From Linum tenue (lineage: Eukaryota; Streptophyta; Magnoliopsida; Malpighiales; Linaceae): DNA of 64,000 bases. A program made the position numbers and the translations under genes. Positions 55,300-64,000 of the stretch are shown one piece after another; the first letter of the stretch is position 1; every line of letters starts with the position of its first letter. The stretch spans positions 13,541,475-13,605,474 of the forward strand of contig CAMGYJ010000008.1 of assembly GCA_946122785.1 (NCBI GenBank), given 5' to 3'. The notes below the pieces were generated by a model that was not told the origin of the DNA, searched no databases, and was given only the letters and a program-made list of their open reading frames with translations.

Positions 55300-55721
55300 T
55301 CCTTCCAGGAAGGATCTCCATAGTTGTAGTCTTAGTCGTAGTCGCGGAGCTCTCCACAGGAATCTCCATAGGAGTAGCGGTAGCGTAGATTCCTCTAAAA
55401 CTCAAACACCCTCGTTCGAACGTAGTTTGGAGAGGTGCGAACCGTAGTCACGGTCGCGTTGGTTAGAAGTCAGAGGTGCATCGATCAAATCAACACCGCC
55501 CGGTGGTGGATATTTGACGGTCACGTTGATTTCACCATTCAGAGGTGCATCGATCAAATCAACACCGCCCGGTGGATATTTGACGATCGTCATCGAATTC
55601 AGCAAGCAGCGGTGCATTCGATCAAACGGCACCGCAAGAGTTTCCATCGTGAAACATCAAATCAACATCGCCGGAAACGAATTCGGCACCGGCGGTGGCA
55701 TTTGGTTTTTGCGAGGAAACA
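55300..55721 (+). mobile_element. LTR 16, only the 3' part (A-type)
   Basis: It begins at CTCCTTCCAGGAAGG or just before, and continues to the A-type end GAGGAAACA. It includes the GGTTAGAAGTCAGAGGTG relic at 55463 and two modules. It supplies the LTR end for the A element that follows. Confidence 0.8.
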
Positions 55722-55724
55722 TTT

Positions 55725-55742
55725 TGGCACACCTGGTGGGAC
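55725..55742 (+). promoter_or_regulatory. Primer-binding site, tRNA-Arg(UCU)
   Basis: TGGCACACCTGGTGGGAC lies three bases after the LTR end and 13 bases before the ACG codon. Confidence 0.75.
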
Positions 55743-55755
55743 ACGTGTGTTTGAC

Positions 55756-57273
55756 ACGGCTCCGCGTCGAGAAAATCAAGATCGTGATCTCCCACACGTA
55801 CCTGTGGAGGAGGAGGCGCCCGACATCGAAGTTGGTCAGGCGAACGGGGCAGATAGGCGTACTCAAGGGATGGAAGAGCGGCTACATGATGAAATCCTGT
55901 ATCTACGTCAATCCATGGAGGAGTTTCGCCAATCCATGAAGGAGTTTCACCAAGAGGTAAATCTCCAATTTGATAATCTTGAAAAGAAAATGGATAAGTT
56001 TGAAAACAACATAGATCGATGGTTTGATAAGTTGGATGACTGTGTTTCTGATTTTAGTATGTCAATACATAGAGCCACATGTGATTTTGATGTGTTTAAA
56101 TCTGAACCCATGTCTGTTGCGTGCGATGATTTGATGGTTGATCGGCTAGCCAAGGTCAACCAAACGCCATCGACGAGTATGGCTACAACATTGTTGCCAG
56201 AAACAAGGAATCCCAATGTGTCTTTTCCAGTGAACAACAATGTTCTAAAGGACACACCAATTGGAAGTGGCTTGCAGAAGCCACTACAAAGAAGTCAGTA
56301 TCGACTTACTTCTTGTAAGATTGAAAACAAGAACCAGGGTCGAGAACCTTGTTATAATCACGTCGAGCATGGCAAGCTCACGTATGATGGGTTGTTCAAG
56401 CAACATCGCAATGGTGTTCAATCTAAACCGCTAGGGGGGCATGAGATCCCACTGCAAGGCGGGTTGAAGGAGAAACAATATCACAAGTGGCGAAGCAGTT
56501 TGCCACATCCACCCTGTTCTAGGAAAAAGCATATGTGGGTTGCCACAAATACTATTCAATATGGAGGTGGTGATCACGTGAAAACCCCCAAGGCCACGAA
56601 AGTTGGTGTAACTTACCTAGATCCTTCGTGTAAATTGTCCCCAAAGCCGCCACCGAGTGAAGTGGGGGGCAAGTTCAAGCAAGCCCGACATGGAGTTGCC
56701 ACACCAGTGTCGAGGAGGAACAAGTCTGCTATGAATGGCGGATTGGGGGCAAAGTACCATGGCCAACAAACTCCAGTCTCACGCAAGAGTTCAAAAGATG
56801 CAAAGTTGTTGTGTGATAAGTGCAAAGATCATGGTCGTGGTAAACAACATACCAACACACATGTTGATGGAGCTCGTAAGTCTCGGCGCTCAAACTCCCA
56901 ACAACATTGTGAGAGCGTGCAGCTAACAAAACCAGACCGGTCTAGGCAAGCAATGCCGCATGGTCGACTTGACAAGACAAAGATGCCAAAAAAGGTGAAT
57001 GTCTTGCCGAAAGCAAAGACCACTGGTGATTTTCTCTGCCACGACCCTGTGGCTAAGATGAAGCCAAATCGAGCTTGTGGAATTTCAAACCAAGGTGTTC
57101 GAGCTCGACGAACTGGAGAGCTACAAACCACCATTGATTCCAAGACATCAAAACCAACGCGTGTGAAGCCAGTTGTGATGAATCATGGACTTTACGGATG
57201 GCTTGGTTGGTTTGATCCATGGGGTTGGCAGTGGGTGTGGACTTTCGGCATAATGATTTATGCCAAAGTCTAG
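55756..57273 (+). CDS. A-type Gag-derived protein (tandem unit 1)
   Basis: 505 codons from the ACG that stands in place of the Gag ATG. The first in-frame ATG is at 55870 (467 residues). Regions, counting from the ACG: coiled coil at about 40-100; FDVF at 111-114; GGHEIP...HKWRSSLPHPPC at 227-254, like the Gag zinc knuckle; GGLGAKYHGQQ at 328, where the sequence switches from A-type to B-like; LCDKC at 352-355; tail WLGWFDPWGWQWVWTFG at 482-498. The switch lies at a run of G that is one base shorter than in B (GATTGGGGGCAAAG). The frame is also open upstream through the LTR, but that part is LTR sequence and probably not translated. Confidence 0.7.
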   Translation, partial: TAPRRENQDRDLPHVPVEEEAPDIEVGQANGADRRTQGMEERLHDEILYLRQSMEEFRQSMKEFHQEVNLQFDNLEKKMDKFENNIDRWFDKLDDCVSDFSMSIHRATCDFDVFKSEPMSVACDDLMVDRLAKVNQTPSTSMATTLLPETRNPNVSFPVNNNVLKDTPIGSGLQKPLQRSQYRLTSCKIENKNQGREPCYNHVEHGKLTYDGLFKQHRNGVQSKPLGGHEIPLQGGLKEKQYHKWRSSLPHPPCSRKKHMWVATNTIQYGGGDHVKTPKATKVGVTYLDPSCKLSPKPPPSEVGGKFKQARHGVATPVSRRNKSAMNGGLGAKYHGQQTPVSRKSSKDAKLLCDKCKDHGRGKQHTNTHVDGARKSRRSNSQQHCESVQLTKPDRSRQAMPHGRLDKTKMPKKVNVLPKAKTTGDFLCHDPVAKMKPNRACGISNQGVRARRTGELQTTIDSKTSKPTRVKPVVMNHGLYGWLGWFDPWGWQWVWTFGIMIYAKV

Positions 57274-58127
57274 CCGTTATTTATTTATTTAGATATTATT
57301 AAGTAAATAGAGTGTGGCTAATTTAGGCCACGAGAAAATTACTATATATATGAAAAGTAGCATGGCGAAGCTTGCCGCATCGTTGCGAACAATATTAAAT
57401 TTTTAGATTGGGTCGCTTTGGCGGAAAATTAAAAAAAAAAAAAAAAAAATTGCAGGCCTGGTGCTAGCAGCGCTGGTAGCGGGAAAAATATTAAAAAAAA
57501 AAAAAAAATCTCAGTTCCGGCCAAAGCAGCCCTGAAAAAAAAAAAAAAAAAAAAGAGAAAAAAAGGCAGAGGGGTGGCGGCAACTCAGCCCACCATAAAA
57601 AAAAAAAAAAAAAAAATTTATAGTACATGCAGCGCTGGCCGCTCATCCGGTAGAAAAAAAAAAAAAAACTTCAGTAGCTTTGGGGAAGAGGCCGCCAGGT
57701 CTGAGAAGAAAAAAAAAAAAAAAAAAAAAAAAAATTTTTTGCAGGCAGAGCTGCCGCTGTTGCTAGCAGCGCTGGGGAAAAACATATAATAAAAAAAAAA
57801 AAAAAAAATTGGCAGCCAGCGCTGCCGCTAGCAGGCATGATAATAAAAAAAGAAAAAAAAAAATTTAAATTAATAATAATTTTGTTTGCATGCAGCGCTG
57901 GCGGTGCCGGTCAACAGCTCTGGAAAAAAAAAAAAAAAATTCCTCAGGGCTGTTACCAACAGCCCTGAACCAAAAAAAAAAATAAAATAATAATCAATAC
58001 TGCGGATCCAGAGACGCAAAGGCAAAAGAATTACAAGGCCCCTTTTAATAGTTTTCCTAATCTAAGTATCTTTGCCTAGACGTGTTTCATGAATTTTCTA
58101 GGGCAAAATTGATTTAATTATTAAAGT
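57274..58127 (+). other. 3' non-coding region of A element (tandem unit 1)
   Basis: A GTGGC/GCCAC hairpin lies at 57314-57331. A runs of up to about 29 bases separate CAGGCCTG, CAGCGCTG, CAGCCCTG and GCTGCCGC cores. No gene is seen. Confidence 0.75.
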
Positions 58128-58221
58128 AATTTTAGGTGATTTGTATTGTGTCAACAACTTAGTTCATAAGAATTACTTCTTATAAACTAAGTTGTGGGGG
58201 GCATTGTTTACACCTAAAATT
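58128..58221 (+). promoter_or_regulatory. Polypurine tract, variant inverted repeat
   Basis: Same variant stem as at 30207 (ACAACTTAGTT/AACTAAGTTGT), in front of an LTR starting TGTTTACACC. Confidence 0.75.
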
Positions 58222-59533
58222 ATTTTGGCTTGAATTCAATGCCGTAATAATGAGTCTCGGCATTTAATTCGATATCGCATGGCCAAAACGATGTCGTTTG
58301 GAGTCGAGCGGCACCGCGGAGAGTTAAAACGGTACCGCGTGGAGACAAGCGGCATCGCGGAGAGTTAAAACGATACCGCGAAACAAAAAAGCGGTACCGC
58401 AAGGAAGCTCAGCGGTACCGCGACAAAAAACAACACTGCCGGAAAATAAGATGGGGCCGCGCATTTAGTTGGTGTTGGAGAAGGAGTTTTGTTTACAATT
58501 AATTAATATTTTTTTTCCTTGTTGGAAGGGGAAAATCGGTACCGCATGGAGATAAGCGGCATCGCGGAGAGTTAAAACGGTACCGCGGATTTAAAAACGA
58601 TGCCGCGAGAGCCTGGTAAGCGGTACCGATTAAATAAATAAAAAACCATATTGGGTAAGTGACCAAAATTCGCCAGCCCAATGCGAGTGCAGACTCGCGG
58701 CGGTTCCATGAATTGATATTTTTTGGTTATGTTAGCGGTGTCGTTTAATTAAAAACGGTACCGCGAGCAAGCCCAACGGTACCGCTATACTAGCAAACGA
58801 CAGTGTTTAATAATAAACAGTGTCGCGGAAGAAAAAAACAAACGGAGCTGTTTGGGAAAGGAAACGACATCGCAGGATCATGAAAACAACTCACGTAAAG
58901 TTCACGCGAAGCAGTTTGAGGAGCGAAGCGGTTGAGACACGTGGGATTTCACAACGGAGCAGTTGAGGAAGCGGTTCCACCGAGCGTGAAGACTACGAAG
59001 CAGTTTTTCGAATAAAAGCAGTGGAGCAAGGAGAGAGAAAGGACAACGAAATCAACACAGAAACACATCTGTCAAACTTTACCTTTTCCCTGTAACTCCT
59101 TCGCGGAGCTCTCCTTCCAGGAAGGATCTCCATAGTTGTAGTCTTAGTCGTAGTCGCGGAGCTCTCCACAGGAATCTCCATAGGAGTAGCGGTAGCGTAG
59201 ATTCCTCAAAAACTCAAACACCCTCGTTCGAACGTAGTTTGGAGAGGTGCGAACCGTAGTCACGGTCGCGTTGGTTAGAAGTCAGAGGTGCATCGATCAA
59301 ATCAACACCGCCCGGTGGTGGATATTTGACGGTCACGTTGATTTCACCATTCAGAGGTGCATCGATCAAATCAACACCGCCCGGTGGATATTTGACGATC
59401 GTCATCGAATTCAGCAAGCAGCGGTGCATTCGATCAAACGGCACCGCAAGAGTTTCCATCGTGAAACATCAAATCAACATCGCCGGAAACGAATTCGGCA
59501 CCGGCGGTGGCATTTGGTTTTTGCGAGGAAACA
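58205..59533 (+). mobile_element. LTR 17 (A-type, complete, shared by two elements)
   Basis: 1329 bp, TGTTTACACC to GAGGAAACA, with a PPT on its left and a PBS on its right. It is at once the downstream LTR of unit 1 and the upstream LTR of unit 2. No target-site duplication is expected or seen at its edges. Confidence 0.85.
58998..59022 (+). promoter_or_regulatory. Possible TATA-like or poly(A) signal in the LTR
   Basis: TTTTTCGAATAAAAGCAG is conserved in the A- and B-type LTRs, and the large-element type has GATAAAATC at the matching place (49155). It lies about 60 bases before GAAACACATCTGTC. It could mark the promoter or the AATAAA of the R region. This is a guess from position and sequence only. 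Confidence 0.3.
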
Positions 59534-59536
59534 TTT

Positions 59537-59554
59537 TGGCACACCTGGTGGGAC
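59537..59554 (+). promoter_or_regulatory. Primer-binding site, tRNA-Arg(UCU)
   Basis: TGGCACACCTGGTGGGAC lies three bases after LTR 17. Confidence 0.75.
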
Positions 59555-59567
59555 ACGTGTGTTTGAC

Positions 59568-61085
59568 ACGGCTCCGCGTCGAGAAAATCAAGATCGTGAT
59601 CTCCCACACGTACCTGTGGAGGAGGAGGCGCCCGACATCGAAGTTGGTCAGGCGAACGGGGCAGATAGGCGTACTCAAGGGATGGAAGAGCGGCTACATG
59701 ATGAAATCCTGTATCTACGTCAATCCATGGAGGAGTTTCGCCAATCCATGAAGGAGTTTCACCAAGAGGTAAATCTCCAATTTGATAATCTTGAAAAGAA
59801 AATGGATAAGTTTGAAAACAACATAGATCGATGGTTTGATAAGTTGGATGACTGTGTTTCTGATTTTAGTATGTCAATACATAGAGCCACATGTGATTTT
59901 GATGTGTTTAAATCTGAACCCATGTCTGTTGCGTGCGATGATTTGATGGTTGATCGGCTAGCCAAGGTCAACCAAACGCCATCGACGAGTATGGCTACAA
60001 CATTGTTGCCAGAAACAAGGAATCCCAATGTGTCTTTTCCAGTGAACAACAATGTTCTAAAGGACACACCAATTGGAAGTGGCTTGCAGAAGCCACTACA
60101 AAGAAGTCAGTATCGACTTACTTCTTGTAAGATTGAAAACAAGAACCAGGGTCGAGAACCTTGTTATAATCACGTCGAGCATGGCAAGCTCACGTATGAT
60201 GGGTTGTTCAAGCAACATCGCAATGGTGTTCAATCTAAACCGCTAGGGGGGCATGAGATCCCACTGCAAGGCGGGTTGAAGGAGAAACAATATCACAAGT
60301 GGCGAAGCAGTTTGCCACATCCACCCTGTTCTAGGAAAAAGCATATGTGGGTTGCCACAAATACTATTCAATATGGAGGTGGTGATCACGTGAAAACCCC
60401 CAAGGCCACGAAAGTTGGTGTAACTTACCTAGATCCTTCGTGTAAATTGTCCCCAAAGCCGCCACCGAGTGAAGTGGGGGGCAAGTTCAAGCAAGCCCGA
60501 CATGGAGTTGCCACACCAGTGTCGAGGAGGAACAAGTCTGCTATGAATGGCGGATTGGGGGCAAAGTACCATGGCCAACAAACTCCAGTCTCACGCAAGA
60601 GTTCAAAAGATGCAAAGTTGTTGTGTGATAAGTGCAAAGATCATGGTCGTGGTAAACAACATACCAACACACATGTTGATGGAGCTCGTAAGTCTCGGCG
60701 CTCAAACTCCCAACAACATTGTGAGAGCGTGCAGCTAACAAAACCAGACCGGTCTAGGCAAGCAATGCCGCATGGTCGACTTGACAAGACAAAGATGCCA
60801 AAAAAGGTGAATGTCTTGCCGAAAGCAAAGACCACTGGTGATTTTCTCTGCCACGACCCTGTGGCTAAGATGAAGCCAAATCGAGCTTGTGGAATTTCAA
60901 ACCAAGGTGTTCGAGCTCGACGAACTGGAGAGCTACAAACCACCATTGATTCCAAGACATCAAAACCAACGCGTGTGAAGCCAGTTGTGATGAATCATGG
61001 ACTTTACGGATGGCTTGGTTGGTTTGATCCATGGGGTTGGCAGTGGGTGTGGACTTTCGGCATAATGATTTATGCCAAAGTCTAG
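59568..61085 (+). CDS. A-type Gag-derived protein (tandem unit 2)
   Basis: 505 codons from ACG, the same protein as in unit 1 (offset 3812 bp). It lies behind a complete LTR and a normal PBS. The coiled coil, zinc-knuckle-like block, LCDKC and Trp-rich tail are all intact. The first in-frame ATG is at 59682 (467 residues). Confidence 0.7.
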   Translation, partial: TAPRRENQDRDLPHVPVEEEAPDIEVGQANGADRRTQGMEERLHDEILYLRQSMEEFRQSMKEFHQEVNLQFDNLEKKMDKFENNIDRWFDKLDDCVSDFSMSIHRATCDFDVFKSEPMSVACDDLMVDRLAKVNQTPSTSMATTLLPETRNPNVSFPVNNNVLKDTPIGSGLQKPLQRSQYRLTSCKIENKNQGREPCYNHVEHGKLTYDGLFKQHRNGVQSKPLGGHEIPLQGGLKEKQYHKWRSSLPHPPCSRKKHMWVATNTIQYGGGDHVKTPKATKVGVTYLDPSCKLSPKPPPSEVGGKFKQARHGVATPVSRRNKSAMNGGLGAKYHGQQTPVSRKSSKDAKLLCDKCKDHGRGKQHTNTHVDGARKSRRSNSQQHCESVQLTKPDRSRQAMPHGRLDKTKMPKKVNVLPKAKTTGDFLCHDPVAKMKPNRACGISNQGVRARRTGELQTTIDSKTSKPTRVKPVVMNHGLYGWLGWFDPWGWQWVWTFGIMIYAKV

Positions 61086-61341
61086 CCGTTATTTATTTAT
61101 TTAGATATTATTAAGTAAATAGAGTGTGGCTAATTTAGGCCACGAGAAAATTACTATATATATGAAAAGTAGCATGGCGAAGCTTGCCGCATCGTTGCGA
61201 ACAATATTAAATTTTTAGATTGGGTCGCTTTGGCGGAAAATTAAAAAAAAAAAAAAAATTGCAGGCCTGGTGCTAGCAGCGCTGGTAGCGGGAAAAATAT
61301 TAAAAAAAAAAAAAATCTCAGTTCCGGCCAAAGCAGCCCTG

Positions 61342-61372
<31 letters not shown>

Positions 61373-61722
61373 GGAAGAGGGGTGGCGGCAACTCAGCCCA
61401 CCATAAAAAAAAAAAAAAAAAAAATTTATAGTACATGCAGCGCTGGCCGCTCATCCGGTAGAAAAAAAAAAAAACTTCAGTAGCTTTGGGGAAGAGGCCG
61501 CCAGGTCTGAGAAGAAAAAAAAAAAAAAAAAAAAAAAAATTTTTTTGCAGGCAGAGCTGCCGCTGTTGCTAGCAGCGCTGGGGAAAAACATATAATAAAA
61601 AAAAAAAAAAAAATTGGCAGCCAGCGCTGCCGCTAGCAGGCATGATAATAAAAAAAGAAAAAAAAAATTTAAATTAATAATAATTTTGTTTGCATGCAGC
61701 GCTGGCGGTGCCGGTCAACAGC
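61086..61722 (+). other. 3' non-coding region of A element (unit 2), truncated
   Basis: It follows 57274-57917 closely. At about 61722 it jumps, at CAACAGCTC/ACATCTGTC, into the 3' part of an LTR. The polypurine tract and the first two thirds of the LTR are lost. Confidence 0.75.
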
Positions 61723-62193
61723 TCACATCTGTCAAACTTTACCTTTTCCCTGTAACTCCTTCGCGGAGCTCTCCTTCCAGGAAGGATCTCCATAGTTGTA
61801 GTCTTAGTCGTAGTCGCGGAGCTCTCCACAGGAATCTCCATAGGAGTAGCGGTAGCGTAGATTCCTCAAAAACTCAAACACCCTCGTTCGAACGTAGTTT
61901 GGAGAGGTGCGAACCGTAGTCACGGTCGCGTTGGTTAGAAGTCAGAGGTGCATCGATCAAATCAACACCGCCCGGTGGTGGATATTTGACGGTCACGTTG
62001 ATTTCACCATTCAGAGGTGCATCGATCAAATCAACACCGCCCGGTGGATATTTGACGATCGTCATCGAATTCAGCAAGCAGCGGTGCATTCGATCAAACG
62101 GCACCGCAAGAGTTTCCATCGTGAAACATCAAATCAACATCGCCGGAAACGAATTCGGCACCGGCGGTGGCATTTGGTTTTTGCGAGGAAACA
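61723..62193 (+). mobile_element. LTR 18, only the 3' part (A-type)
   Basis: It matches 59066-59533, from CACATCTGTCAAAC to GAGGAAACA. It includes the tRNA relic at about 61935 and two modules. The start is close to the presumed R region, so the break lies near the RNA 5' end. Confidence 0.8.
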
Positions 62194-62196
62194 TTT

Positions 62197-62214
62197 TGGC
62201 ACACCTGGTGGGAC
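62197..62214 (+). promoter_or_regulatory. Primer-binding site, tRNA-Arg(UCU)
   Basis: TGGCACACCTGGTGGGAC lies three bases after LTR 18. Confidence 0.75.
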
Positions 62215-62227
62215 ACGTGTGTTTGAC

Positions 62228-63744
62228 ACGGCTCCGCGTCGAGAAAATCAAGATCGTGATCTCCCACACGTACCTGTGGAGGAGGAGGCGCCCGACATCA
62301 AGTTGGTCAGGCGAACGGGGCAGATAGGCGTACTCAAGGGATGGAAGAGCGGCTACATGATGAAATCCTGTATCTACGTCAATCCATGGAGGAGTTTCGC
62401 CAATCCATGAAGGAGTTTCACCAAGAGGTAAATCTCCAATTTGATAATCTTGAAAAGAAAATGGATAAGTTTGAAAACAACATAGATCGATGGTTTGATA
62501 AGTTGGATGACTGTGTTTCTGATTTTAGTATGTCAATACATAGAGCCACATGTGATTTTGATGTGTTTAAATCTGAACCCATGTCTGTTGCGTGCGATGA
62601 TTTGATGGTTGATCGGCTAGCCAAGGTCAACCAAACGCCATCGACGAGTATGGCTACAACATTGTTGCCAGAAACAAGGAATCCCAATGTGTCTTTTCCA
62701 GTGAACAACAATGTTCTAAAGGACACACCAATTGGAAGTGGCTTGCAGAAGCCACTACAAAGAAGTCAGTATCGACTTACTTCTTGTAAGATTGAAAACA
62801 AGAACCAGGGTCGAGAACCTTGTTATAATCACGTCGAGCATGGCAAGCTCACGTATGATGGGTTGTTCAAGCAACATCGCAATGGTGTTCAATCTAAACC
62901 GCTAGGGGGGCATGAGATCCCACTGCAAGGCGGGTTGAAGGAGAAACAATATCACAAGTGGCGAAGCAGTTTGCCACATCCACCCTGTTCTAGGAAAAAG
63001 CATATGTGGGTTGCCACAAATACTATTCAATATGGAGGTGGTGATCACGTGAAAACCCCCAAGGCCACGAAAGTTGGTGTAACTTACCTAGATCCTTCGT
63101 GTAAATTGTCCCCAAAGCCGCCACCGAGTGAAGTGGGGGGCAAGTTCAAGCAAGCCCGACATGGAGTTGCCACACCAGTGTCGAGGAGGAACAAGTCTGC
63201 TATGAATGGCGGATTGGGGGCAAAGTACCATGGCCAACAAACTCCAGTCTCACGCAAGAGTTCAAAAGATGCAAAGTTGTTGTGTGATAAGTGCAAAGAT
63301 CATGGTCGTGGTAAACAACATACCAACACACATGTTGATGGAGCTCGTAAGTCTCGGCGCTCAAACTCCCAACAACATTGTGAGAGCGTGCAGCTAACAA
63401 AACCAGACCGGTCTAGGCAAGCAATGCCGCATGGTCGACTTGACAAGACAAAGATGCCAAAAAAGGTGAATGTCTTGCCGAAAGCAAAGACCACTGGTGA
63501 TTTTCTCTGCCACGACCCTGTGGCTAAGATGAAGCCAAATCGAGCTTGTGGAATTTCAAACCAAGGTGTTCGAGCTCGACGAACTGGAGAGCTACAAACC
63601 ACCATTGATTCCAAGACATCAAAACCAACGCGTGTGAAGCCAGTTGTGATGAATCATGGACTTTACGGATGGCTTGGTTGGTTTGATCCATGGGGTTGGC
63701 AGTGGGTGTGGACTTTCGGCATAATGATTTATGCCAAAGTCTAG
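62228..63744 (+). pseudogene. A-type Gag-derived ORF (unit 3), one-base deletion
   Basis: It is the same as units 1 and 2 except for a missing G at about 62299 (GACATCAAGTTGG against GACATCGAAGTTGG). From the ACG, the frame breaks after about 24 codons. A frame starting at the ATG at 62341 is intact for 467 residues and keeps the coiled coil, zinc-knuckle-like block, LCDKC and tail. If translation normally starts at that ATG, this copy is still functional. Confidence 0.7.
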
Positions 63745-64000
63745 CCGTTATTTATTTATTTAGATATTATTAAGTAAATAGAGTGTGGCTAATTTAGGCC
63801 ACGAGAAAATTACTATATATATGAAAAGTAGCATGGCGAAGCTTGCCGCATCGTTGCGAACAATATTAAATTTTTAGATTGGGTCGCTTTGGCGGAAAAT
63901 TAAAAAAAAAAAAAAAAAAATTGCAGGCCTGGTGCTAGCAGCGCCGGTAGCGGGAAAAATATTAAAAAAAAAAAAAAAAAACTCAGTTCCGGCCAAAGCA
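63745..64000 (+). other. 3' non-coding region of A element, cut by window end
   Basis: GTGGC/GCCAC hairpin, then A runs with CAGGCCTG and CAGCGCCG cores, as at 57274. Confidence 0.75.

Noticed and set aside
55435..57273. 612-residue protein starting in the LTR
   Set aside because: The first 107 codons are LTR and PBS sequence that happens to be open; the Gag-like part begins at the ACG at 55756.
1..64000. Centromeric satellite or rDNA array
   Set aside because: The large repeats have LTR, PBS and PPT structure; no short satellite monomer or rRNA sequence was recognised.

Overview
The window looks like plant nuclear DNA made almost entirely of LTR retrotransposons. No host gene was recognised. 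The evidence is one long Gag-protease reading frame of Ty3/gypsy type (23154-27059, minus strand), many LTR copies starting TGTTGACACC and ending GAAACA, primer-binding sites (PBS) complementary to the 3' end of tRNA-Arg(UCU), and a GTGGGGGGCATT polypurine tract (PPT) before each complete LTR start. The tRNA-Arg primer, the long Gag with a D-N-G protease motif, and a possible splice donor after protease suggest the Tat/Ogre-like lineage of land plants. The species cannot be named from the sequence.

Two kinds of element are present. One is a larger, potentially autonomous element on the minus strand (LTR part 27090-27872, gag-pro 27059-23154, 3' region to about 21250, LTR 21206-20248). It has lost its reverse transcriptase, RNase H and integrase. 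The other, in many copies, is a compact non-autonomous family with one internal ORF of about 470-505 codons, a 0.8-2.5 kb A-rich 3' non-coding region and an LTR of about 1.3-2.0 kb. Its ORF can be aligned by eye to the N-terminal coiled coil and the zinc-knuckle region of the larger Gag, but lacks the capsid-type core. It falls into subfamilies A (ACG in place of the start codon), B (ATG kept) and C, plus mosaics.

Layout. 1-4497: 3' region of a C element and its LTR. 4498-4614: a micro-internal region between two LTRs. 4615-8935: LTR and A element. 8936-12548: three truncated LTRs separated by 3' regions. 12549-20247: B-like ORF fragment, an inverted piece of the large element, a frameshifted C ORF, its 3' region and LTR. 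20248-27872: the large element, inverted. 27873-33741: A element, LTR, tRNA capture and a rearranged LTR. 33742-43463: B elements sharing LTRs in tandem (period 4570 bp). 43464-47287: inverted LTR and ORF pieces, including a head-to-head palindrome. 47288-55721: chimeric LTRs and another B element. 55722-64000: A elements in tandem sharing LTRs (period 3812 bp), the last with a frameshift.

The most unusual signals are these: (1) PBSs that run 48-61 nt into the tRNA, past the normal 18-nt stop, in four places, with a shorter tRNA relic inside most LTR copies; (2) a conserved long-range inverted repeat that pairs the LTR start with sequence upstream and leaves the polypurine tract in a bulge, with a compensatory stem change in one subfamily; (3) LTRs carrying palindromic CGRYRYCG octamers at about 20-21 bp spacing; (4) a multicopy Gag derivative without capsid core, ending in a tryptophan-rich tail. 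Together they suggest a non-autonomous family that is co-packaged with, and recombines with, a Tat-like partner.
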